From Klebsiella pneumoniae (lineage in GTDB: Bacteria; Pseudomonadota; Gammaproteobacteria; Ga0077536), in contig CAMCBY010000155.1 in assembly GCA_945873015.1 (NCBI GenBank), positions 1 through 8,484 on the forward strand: 8,484 nucleotides of DNA, given 5' to 3'. The stretch's first letter is position 1. Every line of letters starts with the position of its first letter. The notes beneath the pieces are model-generated. The model had not been told where the DNA came from and ran no database searches. It saw only the letters and a program-made list of their open reading frames with translations. Below, piece by piece: positions 1 to 5,885 of this stretch. The position numbers and the translations under genes are program-made.

Positions 1-579
1 GCGCAACAGGAACAGATTGGAACCGCACCAGGCGCCGTCGCGAAAGCGCAGCACGGTGCGTCTGGAATCAGGAAAGCGGCCACGCACCAGGGCGTGGGGC
101 ACCAATCCGACCACAAAATCCGCTTCGCTGTTGCTCGCTGCCGTGCAGACTCGATCGAGCACTGCCGTTTCCAGCAGTGCATGGTCGCCGGTCGTCAACA
201 GCACCGGATATTTTCCGAGCGCACCGGCCGCGCGTAACGCGCTGGCCGAAGGACCGCGCATCGGTTCAAGCCAACGGAAATCGCCTATCGCGAGCAGCTC
301 GCGCAGAATGTCGTTGTCTTTGACGATGTCGGCCGAAGGGCCAACCAGCAGACCACCATCAATACAGGACGAGGCGCGCAGGGTAGTGATGACCCGTGCC
401 AGGCAGGCTTTACCGGCGACCGGCACCAGCACGCTGGCCGGCAGGTGATGTTGACGCGCCAGGGCGTTGCCGCCCGCACGTTCACCGGCCAGCACGATCG
501 CCGGCCACGGCAGACTCGGGTCGCGTGCACCGGCGCGCGGCAACCACGATTGTGTGTCGTTACGCGATGCGAGACTCAA
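1..579 (-). CDS. MobA-like NTP transferase (nucleotidyltransferase family), partial at left edge
   Basis: The minus-strand frame is open from 579 to base 1 and runs out of the window; 193 codons are visible. It reads as a Rossmann-type nucleotidyltransferase of the MobA/GlmU/IspD kind. Residues 26-37 (PAIVLAGERAGG) resemble the glycine-rich nucleotide-binding loop, PVAGK (53-57) the following conserved Lys, and LLTTGDHALL (127-136) the strand carrying the metal-binding Asp (D132). CGSNLFLL near the visible end fits the usual G-x-N-x-F segment. Such enzymes transfer a nucleotidyl group from an NTP to a phosphorylated or cofactor substrate; the substrate here is unknown. The start is chosen as TTG at 579-577: AAGGA (590-586) lies six bases upstream, there is no ATG in the early frame, and an in-frame stop lies at 594-592. 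TTG overlaps the TGA of the upstream YghO-like gene, suggesting translational coupling. A later start (TTG at 543) is possible. Family call fairly sure, function not. Confidence 0.75.
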   Translation of the reverse strand, partial: MSLASRNDTQSWLPRAGARDPSLPWPAIVLAGERAGGNALARQHHLPASVLVPVAGKACLARVITTLRASSCIDGGLLVGPSADIVKDNDILRELLAIGDFRWLEPMRGPSASALRAAGALGKYPVLLTTGDHALLETAVLDRVCTAASNSEADFVVGLVPHALVRGRFPDSRRTVLRFRDGAWCGSNLFLLR

Positions 580-1721
580 CTCAAGTCCTTTTCATACAGA
601 CGGTAGCGCTTGGACTGGCGGCCGCCGAGGATATCGATGATGTTCTTCATCGCCTCGTTGCTTTCGAGAATCCAGGACATCTCGACTTCGGTAATGCCTT
701 TCGATTTGCCCGGCTCGCGTAAAGCTTCCACCACCGACAGCGCGAGCCCCGGTCCGAAGCGGGTGTGATGGTATTTACGGCGCACACCCATCAGCGGAAT
801 ACGCGCGGTACTCGGATAGCTGAACTTGAGACGTGTGAGGAGTTTGGCCCAGCCAAAAGGCAACAGCGCACCGTTCAGATCCGCTATCGCCTCGTTGAGA
901 TTGGGCAGCAGGACGATGAAGGCCACTGCCTCGCCATCCATTTCCGCGATCTGAATGAAGTTCGGCGGGATCAGCATCAGCATCTCGTGGCCGATGGCGC
1001 GGAATTCTTCGTGGGTGAAGGGCACAAATCCCCAGTTTTCCTGCCACGCGTCGTTGAAGATGTCGCATACCGTATCGAGATCGGCATCTTTACGCCGGGT
1101 ATCGAGCGCACGAATGTTGACGCGCCGGCGCAGACGCGCGGACAGCGCGGCCATCACCGGCGGCGGCTGGAAGTGCGAACTGATGAGATAGGCAAACACA
1201 TCGACGGCCTTGGCATAACCTTGCCGTTCGACATGCGCACCGTAATAGGGCCGCGCATGGCCCATCATAAAATACGGTCGGGTCTCGAAACCTTCGACCA
1301 AGAGGCCCACTTCCTGGTTGATATTGAGACTGAACGGCCCCCGTGCGCGGCGCATGCCGCGGCCGCGCAGCCAGTCTTCGGCGGCTTTGAACAGGGCATC
1401 GAACACTTGTGCGTCGTCGAGCGCATCGAGAAAGCCGAAAAAACCGGTAGCGTCGTGATAGCGCTCGAGGTGCAGTCGGTCTATCTGCGCGGAAATGCGA
1501 CCCACCGGGCGTGCATCGCGATAAGCGACGAAACCCTGCCATTCGACGTGCTTGAACACCGGATGTTTGGCGGCGAGCGCATCCCGGCGTTCCATTTTCA
1601 AGGGCGGTACCCACTGACTGTCCCCGGCGAACACCGTCCATGGCACGTTCACAAACTCGTTGAGCAACTGTTTATTGGAGACGGGGATGACGGTCAGGCT
1701 GCCGGAGCCAGATGAAGCCAT
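576..1721 (-). CDS. YghO-like GNAT-fold N-acetyltransferase family protein
   Basis: A complete minus-strand gene of 381 residues. The sequence resembles the E. coli YghO type of GNAT-related proteins, which are about 380-390 residues and have no well-established substrate. The N-terminal segment VIPVSNKQ...FVNVPW...WVPPLKMERR (11-46) is typical, as is RPVGRISAQIDR (71-82). The centre holds FNDAWQENWGFVPFTHEEF (222-240), and the C-terminus MSWILESNEAMKNIIDILGG...RYRLYEK (348-378) looks like the last GNAT strand-helix pair. There is no signal peptide or membrane segment, so it is probably cytosolic. The frame stays open upstream to 1856, but ATG at 1721 is preferred because AGGA lies six bases upstream and the encoded protein then begins just before the family's N-terminal motif. 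It overlaps the downstream nucleotidyltransferase, implying co-transcription. Calling it an acetyltransferase rests on fold only; the reaction is unknown. Confidence 0.8.
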   Translation of the reverse strand: MASSGSGSLTVIPVSNKQLLNEFVNVPWTVFAGDSQWVPPLKMERRDALAAKHPVFKHVEWQGFVAYRDARPVGRISAQIDRLHLERYHDATGFFGFLDALDDAQVFDALFKAAEDWLRGRGMRRARGPFSLNINQEVGLLVEGFETRPYFMMGHARPYYGAHVERQGYAKAVDVFAYLISSHFQPPPVMAALSARLRRRVNIRALDTRRKDADLDTVCDIFNDAWQENWGFVPFTHEEFRAIGHEMLMLIPPNFIQIAEMDGEAVAFIVLLPNLNEAIADLNGALLPFGWAKLLTRLKFSYPSTARIPLMGVRRKYHHTRFGPGLALSVVEALREPGKSKGITEVEMSWILESNEAMKNIIDILGGRQSKRYRLYEKDLS

Positions 1722-1822
1722 GATTATTCCTGACGCGCGCTGAGACCCGCCGCATGGTAGCCAATGCGTCGCGGCGAGGAAACCGTGGCGCATATGCCTG
1801 TCGTGCTGGCGCGGGGCCGATC

Positions 1823-1850
1823 TATACTCACGCCTCATTCCACGGGGGAG
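1823..1850 (+). promoter_or_regulatory. Candidate -10 element and ribosome binding site of the cupin gene
   Basis: TATACT at 1823-1828 matches five of six positions of the sigma-70 -10 consensus, and transcription would begin near 1835. No good -35 hexamer is seen 16-18 bases upstream, so the promoter may be weak or need an activator. GGGGGAG (1844-1850) lies four bases before the ATG at 1855 and is a convincing Shine-Dalgarno sequence. Confidence 0.45.
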
Positions 1851-1854
1851 CACC

Positions 1855-2301
1855 ATGAAACCGCTAGTTCCGCAAGAGTATGTACAGATTCAGAGCCTCG
1901 AATGGCAACCCTTTCCGGAAGCCTTTTCCGAAGGCGGTATCCGCTGGAAGCTGTTGCATGTATCGCCGGAAGTCGGCGCCTGGACCGCTATTTTCGACTG
2001 CCCCACGGGCTCGTCCTTCGCCAGCCATATTCATATCGGGCCCGGCGAATACCTGTTGACCAAGGGCAAGATGGAAGTGCGTGGCGGCAACGACGAAGGC
2101 GGCGCGACAGCGCTGGCCCTGGGTTACGGCTATGAGTCCTGTGGCGCGCGTCACGACAAGACCTATTTCCCCGAGCCCAGCGAGTTCTACATGACCTTTT
2201 TGGGTCCGCTGCAGTTCATCCATGCTGACGGCAGCCCGCGCGCAGTGGTCGGATGGGAGCAGGCCCAGGGCCTGTGGGCGGCGCAGACCGGCAAGGCCTG
2301 A
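1855..2301 (+). CDS. Cupin-domain protein, ChrR / dihydroxyacetophenone dioxygenase type
   Basis: A complete gene of 148 residues. It fits a single-domain cupin: G52-x5-H58-x-H60-x4-E65 is the first cupin metal motif, and H100 (in GARHDKTYFPEPSEF) is placed as the fourth ligand. The ending GPLQFIHADGSPRAV (117-131) resembles the conserved 'G-x-hydrophobic-acidic-DG' strand of the ChrR-like cupins, a group that includes 2,4'-dihydroxyacetophenone dioxygenase, acetylacetone-cleaving enzymes and the C-terminal domain of the anti-sigma factor ChrR. All four expected ligands are present, so a metal-binding protein is likely; whether it is a dioxygenase or a sensor cannot be told. It lacks the N-terminal zinc-binding anti-sigma domain of ChrR and no sigma-factor gene lies beside it. 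No signal peptide is seen. It stands alone, divergent from the YghO-like gene and followed by a hairpin at 2316-2346. Confidence 0.75.
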   Translation: MKPLVPQEYVQIQSLEWQPFPEAFSEGGIRWKLLHVSPEVGAWTAIFDCPTGSSFASHIHIGPGEYLLTKGKMEVRGGNDEGGATALALGYGYESCGARHDKTYFPEPSEFYMTFLGPLQFIHADGSPRAVVGWEQAQGLWAAQTGKA

Positions 2302-2315
2302 AGCGCTAGCCTTCA

Positions 2316-2346
2316 CACCATCACCCGCGCTGTGCGGGTGGTGGTG
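2316..2346 (+). terminator. Strong hairpin after the cupin gene, possible terminator
   Basis: The arms 2316-2328 and 2334-2346 form a 13-bp stem with one T·G wobble and a five-base loop (GCTGT), beginning 15 bases after the cupin stop codon. There is no run of T on either side, so it is not a classic intrinsic terminator; it may instead protect the 3' end or work with Rho. The remaining bases up to the tRNA at 2527 hold only a second short hairpin (2362-2378) and no supported gene. Confidence 0.5.
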
Positions 2347-2526
2347 GCCGCGCGCAGACCAGCGCCGCCAATCGGCGCCCGAGCGCATGCGTGGGTCAGA
2401 CGCGTCGAAGTCAATCTTTGTGGATTATCTGGAAACGGTCGGCCGCATTTGGGTCGGGCCTGGCGCAGCGGCTCGTGTACCAACTGCGGGAAATGAGCGA
2501 GAATGCTCGAATTATCAGATGTGTTG

Positions 2527-2610
2527 TGCCGAGGAGAGGACTTGAACCTCCACGGGGTTTCCCCCACTGATACCTGAAACCAGCGCGTCTACCAATTCCG
2601 CCACCTCGGC
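2527..2610 (-). tRNA. tRNA-Leu (anticodon CAG)
   Basis: An 84-base class II tRNA on the minus strand. The acceptor stem GCCGAGG (2610-2604) pairs fully with CCTCGGC (2534-2528), and the discriminator is A. The D-arm contains the usual TGGCGGAATTGGTAGACGC run. The anticodon loop TT-CAG-GT gives CAG, which decodes CUG. A long variable arm (GGGG-GAAA-CCCC) and a T-arm with loop TTCAAGT complete the fold; the sequence is very close to E. coli tRNA-Leu(CAG). The three bases after the discriminator read CAA, so the CCA end is not encoded and must be added by the CCA-adding enzyme. It is divergent from rnr; a tRNA-Leu beside rnr is also found in Pseudomonas. Confidence 0.97.
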
Positions 2611-2621
2611 AAGAGCTGCGC

Positions 2622-2651
2622 AATCTAATCGAACCCACCTGAGCGAGTCAA
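2622..2651 (-). promoter_or_regulatory. Candidate promoter of tRNA-Leu, overlapping the rnr start
   Basis: Read on the minus strand, TTGACT (2651-2646) matches five of six -35 positions, and after 18 bases TAGATT (2627-2622) matches four of six -10 positions; TTAGAT one base upstream would give a 17-base spacer. The run after the -10, GCGCAGC, is a GC-rich discriminator of the kind seen at stringently controlled stable-RNA promoters. Transcription would start near 2615, about five bases before the mature tRNA. The last -35 base lies opposite the A of the rnr ATG. Confidence 0.6.
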
Positions 2652-4879
2652 TGCGTCGTAGAGCAAATTCCCCAATTAAAGATAAATCGTCACGTTCTTC
2701 CCGCGAGCGCGAACCCATCCATCAACATGTCGAAGACTTGCCATCGCGGGTCGCGATCATGGAGGCGCTTGAACAACTCGCCTCACCCCGCCCACTCGAC
2801 GAGCTCGCCGCGCATTTAGGTGTCCGCGGTCAGGCGGAGCAAACCGCGTTTGAACGCCGCCTGCTGGCCATGACTCGCGACGGTCAGTTGATCCAGAACC
2901 GCGCCGAATGTTTCGGCCTCGCGAGCCGTATGGACCTCATCGCCGGGCGTGTGCTGTCCCATCGCGACGGTTTCGCCTTTGTCCGCCCCGACAAAGGCGG
3001 CGACGACATCTATCTCGCCGAGCGCGAGGCGCGTCGCACCCTGCACGGTGACAAAGTGCTGGTCCGGCTCGGTGGTTTCGATCAGCGCGGCCGGCCCTAC
3101 GGCAATCTGGTCGAGGTGCTGGAACGCGCCAACAGCGTGATAGTCGGTCGTTATTTCCACGACCGCGGCATTGGTGTGGTGGTGCCCGACAACAAACACA
3201 TCAATCAGGACGTACTCATCCCCGAGGGTGCTTCGAGCGGTGCGCGCGACGGGCAGATAGTGGTTGCGACCATCGAACAGCAGCCGGATCAGCGCAGTCA
3301 GCCCATTGGTCGTGTGACTGAGGTGCTGGGCGAACACATGGCGCCCGGCATGGAAATCGAAATTGCCATTCGCAGCTACGGTCTGCCGTGCGAATGGTCG
3401 CAAGAACTACTGGACGAAGCTCAGGCCATCCCGTCCGAAGTGCGCGCGGCGGAACACGCCGAGCGCCGCGACCTGCGCGATCTGCCACTGGTCACGATTG
3501 ACGGTGCCGATGCGCGTGACTTCGATGACGCGGTCCACGCGCGGCGCACCGCCAAGGGTTTTGTGCTGTATGTCGCGATCGCCGACGTTTCCCATTACGT
3601 GCGGCCAGATTCGGCGCTGGACCGCGAGGCGCTGCTGCGCGGCACCTCGGTCTATTTTCCCGACCGCGTCATCCCGATGCTGCCGGAGAAACTTTCCAAT
3701 GGCATCTGTTCGCTCAATCCCGGTGTCGAGCGGCTTGCGATGGTCTGCGAACTCAACATCGAGGACAACGGTGACGTGCGCCGCGCGCAGTTCTATCCGG
3801 CAGTGTTCCGTTCCCATGCGCGCCTGATCTACGAGAAGGTCGAGGACTGGTATCGCGGCAGCCGCGCCCAGCCGCTCGCCGATGACCCGCAGGTTGCGGC
3901 GAGCGTCGAATGTTTGTATGAGCTCTACGAAGTGTTGCGTCAGCGTCGCGAAGAGCGTGGCGCGCTCGACATCGATACTGTCGAGCCGCGTTTCATCTAC
4001 GGCGTCAACGGCAAGATAGAACGCGTCGAAGCGCGTTCCCGTTGCGATGCGCACAAACTCATCGAGGAGTGCATGATTGCGGCGAATGTCGCGGCGGCCA
4101 AATATCTGCTCAAGCGCAAACAGCCCGGCATGTATCGTGTACACGAACCGCCGGCGGCAGAAAAAATTGAGGCGCTCGGTCAGTTTCTGCGCGAACTTGG
4201 CCTGCATTTCACGCTCGACAGCGATCCTGAACCGGGCGATTTCGCCGACATTCTGACCGCCGCGCGCACGCGCATCGATAAACGGCTAATTGACACCGTG
4301 GTGTTGCGCAGCCTGAAACTCGCGGTCTACAGCGAACAGAACCAAGGCCACTTTGGCCTTGCGCTTGAGGCCTACAGCCATTTCACCTCGCCGATACGGC
4401 GCTATCCGGACCTTATGGTCCATCGTGCGATCAAGGCGGCCTTGCTCGAAGAGCCCATCGCCGAGGATGCCAACCTGCGCATGGCAGAGGTAGCCAGCCA
4501 GTGTTCCATGACCGAGAGACGCGCCGACGAAGCGACCCGCGATGCGGTGTCGTGGCTCAAATGCGAGTTTATGCAGGACAAGGTCGGTGAACGATTTGCC
4601 GGTATTGTGTCGGGTGTCGCTGAATTTGGCGTGTTCGTCGAACTCGATCAGATTTTTGTCGAGGGTTTGGTGCACGTCAGTGAGCTGCCCGGCGACTACT
4701 ACCAGTACGACCCCGCGCGTCACGCGCTGCGCGGCCGTGCCAGTGGTCGCGAGTTCGGCATCGGTCAGGAAGTTGAAGTGCTGGTCACGCGGGTCAATCT
4801 CGACGAGCGCAAAATCGACTTCAAGCTGGTCGATGGCGTGCGCAGCGAACCGCGCCGCGCGCGTCGGAAACGTCGCTGA
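2651..4879 (+). CDS. rnr: Ribonuclease R (3'-5' exoribonuclease)
   Basis: A 742-residue RNase II/RNB-family enzyme that degrades structured RNA processively from the 3' end, with roles in rRNA and mRNA decay and tmRNA-linked turnover. Domains in order: a winged-helix region (about 27-90), two cold-shock-like domains (about 95-240), the RNB catalytic domain (about 275-600) and an S1 RNA-binding domain (about 643-725). The four catalytic Asp residues are in DARDFDD (D284 supplied by IDG, then D290, D292, D293), matching E. coli D272/D278/D280/D281. HFGLALEAYSHFTSPIRRYPDL (567-588) and CSMTERRADEATRD (618-631) are family hallmarks. E. coli RNase R has 813 residues with a long lysine-rich tail; here only a short basic tail (RRARRKRR) follows S1. 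The ribosome binding site before ATG 2651 is poor (GAGCGAG). The stop overlaps the rlmB ATG by one base. Confidence 0.97.
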   Translation: MRRRANSPIKDKSSRSSREREPIHQHVEDLPSRVAIMEALEQLASPRPLDELAAHLGVRGQAEQTAFERRLLAMTRDGQLIQNRAECFGLASRMDLIAGRVLSHRDGFAFVRPDKGGDDIYLAEREARRTLHGDKVLVRLGGFDQRGRPYGNLVEVLERANSVIVGRYFHDRGIGVVVPDNKHINQDVLIPEGASSGARDGQIVVATIEQQPDQRSQPIGRVTEVLGEHMAPGMEIEIAIRSYGLPCEWSQELLDEAQAIPSEVRAAEHAERRDLRDLPLVTIDGADARDFDDAVHARRTAKGFVLYVAIADVSHYVRPDSALDREALLRGTSVYFPDRVIPMLPEKLSNGICSLNPGVERLAMVCELNIEDNGDVRRAQFYPAVFRSHARLIYEKVEDWYRGSRAQPLADDPQVAASVECLYELYEVLRQRREERGALDIDTVEPRFIYGVNGKIERVEARSRCDAHKLIEECMIAANVAAAKYLLKRKQPGMYRVHEPPAAEKIEALGQFLRELGLHFTLDSDPEPGDFADILTAARTRIDKRLIDTVVLRSLKLAVYSEQNQGHFGLALEAYSHFTSPIRRYPDLMVHRAIKAALLEEPIAEDANLRMAEVASQCSMTERRADEATRDAVSWLKCEFMQDKVGERFAGIVSGVAEFGVFVELDQIFVEGLVHVSELPGDYYQYDPARHALRGRASGREFGIGQEVEVLVTRVNLDERKIDFKLVDGVRSEPRRARRKRR

Positions 4880-5628
4880 TGGCGGCGCGCGATCTGGTCA
4901 TCGGTGGGCTGCATGCTGCGCGAATGGCGTTTGAGCGTGCCGGCGGTGATGTGCTGGAGCTGTGGCTGCGGCGCGATCACGAGGCCGAGGCCGTGCGCGA
5001 ACTCGAGACCAGCGCACGTGCGCTGGGGGTGTCAGTGCAGCGCGTCGATGTGCCGACTTTGAACCGACTGTATGGCGACGATCACCACCAGGGTGTGGTG
5101 CTGCGCCGCCGTCCGCCGCCGAGCGTGGAACTCAAGACCGTACTGGCACGGGCGGAGGCCGCCGGTCGCAAGCCCTTGCTGCTGGTGCTGGATAACGTGC
5201 AGGACCCGCGCAATTTCGGCGCGTGTTTGCGCGCCGCCGATGGTGCCGGGGTGGACGGTGTGATCTTTACCCGTGACCGCGCCGCGGGCCTGACCAGCGT
5301 GGTGGCCAAGACCGCCAGCGGTGCGCTCGACAGCGTGGCCCTGATAGCGGTGGCGAACCTCGCCACCGCCCTGCGGCAGTTGGCCGAGGCCGGGGTGTGG
5401 ACCTTGGGCGCGGCCCATGATGGCGCCATCCCCATCTATCAGGCCGACCTGACCCTGCCAAGCGCGCTGGTGCTCGGCAACGAAGGCGAAGGCCTGCGGC
5501 GTCTGACCCGCGAACGTTGCGACCAGTTGGTGGTGATCCCCATGCATGGGCAGGTCAGCAGTCTGAATGTCGCGACCGCAGCGGCGGTGTGCCTGTTCGA
5601 AGCCCGGCGCCAGCGCGCTGTGGGCTAG
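4879..5628 (+). CDS. rlmB: 23S rRNA (guanosine-2'-O-)-methyltransferase RlmB
   Basis: A 249-residue SPOUT methyltransferase (E. coli RlmB has 243). By family it methylates the 2'-O of G2251 in the peptidyl-transferase P loop of 23S rRNA using S-adenosylmethionine, acting as a dimer. The N-terminal substrate-binding domain includes GGLHAARMAF (9-18) and GDDHHQGVV (66-74). The three SPOUT motifs forming the knot are present: N106-x2-DPRNFGACLRAAD (to 121), NEGEGLR (201-207) and SLNVATAAA (228-236). The ATG shares its A with the rnr stop (TGATG), so translation is probably coupled to rnr and no separate promoter is needed. The stop codon TAG is formed partly by the first base of the inserted palindromic element at 5628; without that element the stop would be TAA at the same place, so the protein is intact. 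Confidence 0.97.
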   Translation: MAARDLVIGGLHAARMAFERAGGDVLELWLRRDHEAEAVRELETSARALGVSVQRVDVPTLNRLYGDDHHQGVVLRRRPPPSVELKTVLARAEAAGRKPLLLVLDNVQDPRNFGACLRAADGAGVDGVIFTRDRAAGLTSVVAKTASGALDSVALIAVANLATALRQLAEAGVWTLGAAHDGAIPIYQADLTLPSALVLGNEGEGLRRLTRERCDQLVVIPMHGQVSSLNVATAAAVCLFEARRQRAVG

Positions 5629-5641
5629 AAGCGGTCTCAAA
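5628..5641 (+). repeat. Left terminal inverted repeat of the MITE-like element
   Basis: GAAGCGGTCTCAAA, exactly complementary to 5755-5768. Its first base is the third base of the rlmB stop codon TAG. It is preceded by the TA at 5626-5627. Confidence 0.8.
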
Positions 5642-5754
5642 GTTCAGCGAGCGCAGTCAGTTTGCGCGTCACCGGCGCGGAGAAACCGCAGCGTATAGAG
5701 AAATACCTGAGGATTTCGAGCACCGCCGACGCACAAAACGGCAAGCGCAGCTAT

Positions 5755-5768
5755 TTTGAGACCGCTTC
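5755..5768 (-). repeat. Right terminal inverted repeat of the MITE-like element
   Basis: TTTGAGACCGCTTC on the plus strand, the exact complement of the left end 114 bases away. It is followed by TA (5769-5770) and then A, so the flank reads TAA, the likely ancestral rlmB stop. Confidence 0.8.
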
Positions 5769-5778
5769 TAAATACCTT

Positions 5779-5808
5779 TTGCACCGAACAGCACCCTCCG
5801 CCTACAAT
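5779..5808 (+). promoter_or_regulatory. Candidate rpsF operon promoter
   Basis: TACAAT at 5803-5808 matches five of six -10 positions. TTGCAC (5779-5784, spacer 18) or TTTGCA (5778-5783, spacer 19) is a weak -35. The bases after the -10 (ACGCGCCC) form a GC-rich discriminator, as expected for a growth-rate-controlled ribosomal-protein promoter. Transcription would begin about 5814-5816, giving a leader of roughly 70 bases. The -35 lies only eight bases from the right TA of the inserted element. Confidence 0.55.
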
Positions 5809-5815
5809 ACGCGCC

Positions 5816-5885
5816 CCTCGCTCAGGCGAGGTCCACTCCTTGCTTCACCGTCCGGTCGGGAAGCTTCATCCATGAGGAGCGCATC
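5816..5885 (+). promoter_or_regulatory. rpsF mRNA leader with two hairpins; candidate S6:S18 autoregulatory site
   Basis: The first hairpin, at the likely 5' end, has a perfect 6-bp stem (CCTCGC 5816-5821 with GCGAGG 5826-5831) and a TCAG loop. The second has GCTTC (5842-5846) pairing with GAAGC (5860-5864), a bulged A5847, then CCG (5848-5850) with CGG (5857-5859) and the loop TCCGGT. In E. coli and many bacteria the S6:S18 complex binds an rpsF leader structure that displays a CCG motif; the second hairpin is placed and built suitably for this, but I cannot test it against the covariance model. The Shine-Dalgarno GAGGAG (5874-5879) lies six bases before the ATG. Confidence 0.4.

Larger units (their letters stand above)
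5628..5768. mobile_element. MITE-like palindromic element with TA flanks
   Basis: A 141-bp segment with no plausible gene. Its ends, GAAGCGGTCTCAAA (5628-5641) and the exact complement (5755-5768), are perfect 14-bp inverted repeats; a TA dinucleotide lies on both outer sides (5626-5627 and 5769-5770), extending the palindrome to 16 bp. The inside continues as an imperfect palindrome: arms around 5683-5696 and 5703-5717 pair as GAAA/TTTC, CC/GG, CAG/CTG and GTAT/ATAC around a loop at 5697-5702 that coincides with the element's centre, and the subterminal regions also match in part. TA target duplication is known for IS630/Tc1-mariner elements and for the Neisseria Correia elements, so a non-autonomous element moved by such a transposase is inferred. 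A fixed intergenic RNA hairpin is the alternative; copy number in the genome would decide. Confidence 0.68.

Noticed and set aside
765..1715. Long plus-strand open frame of 316 codons
   Set aside because: It lies antisense to the YghO-like gene, has no recognisable domain, and is a typical shadow frame in GC-rich DNA.
1722..1856. Longer version of the YghO-like gene starting at 1856
   Set aside because: It would overlap the cupin start and add a non-homologous, Arg-rich leader; ATG 1721 has the better ribosome binding site.
2362..2378. 6-bp hairpin GCGCCG/CGGCGC
   Set aside because: A perfect stem but no T run on either strand and no neighbouring gene end close enough to call it a terminator.
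2419..2427. DnaA-box-like TGTGGATTA
   Set aside because: One mismatch to the consensus and a single isolated copy with no AT-rich region or further boxes, so not an origin.
2222..2545. Plus-strand open frame of 107 codons after the cupin gene
   Set aside because: It overlaps the cupin end out of frame and the tRNA on the other strand; no protein-like conservation visible.
5032..5640. Minus-strand open frame of 202 codons
   Set aside because: Antisense to rlmB and without any family resemblance.
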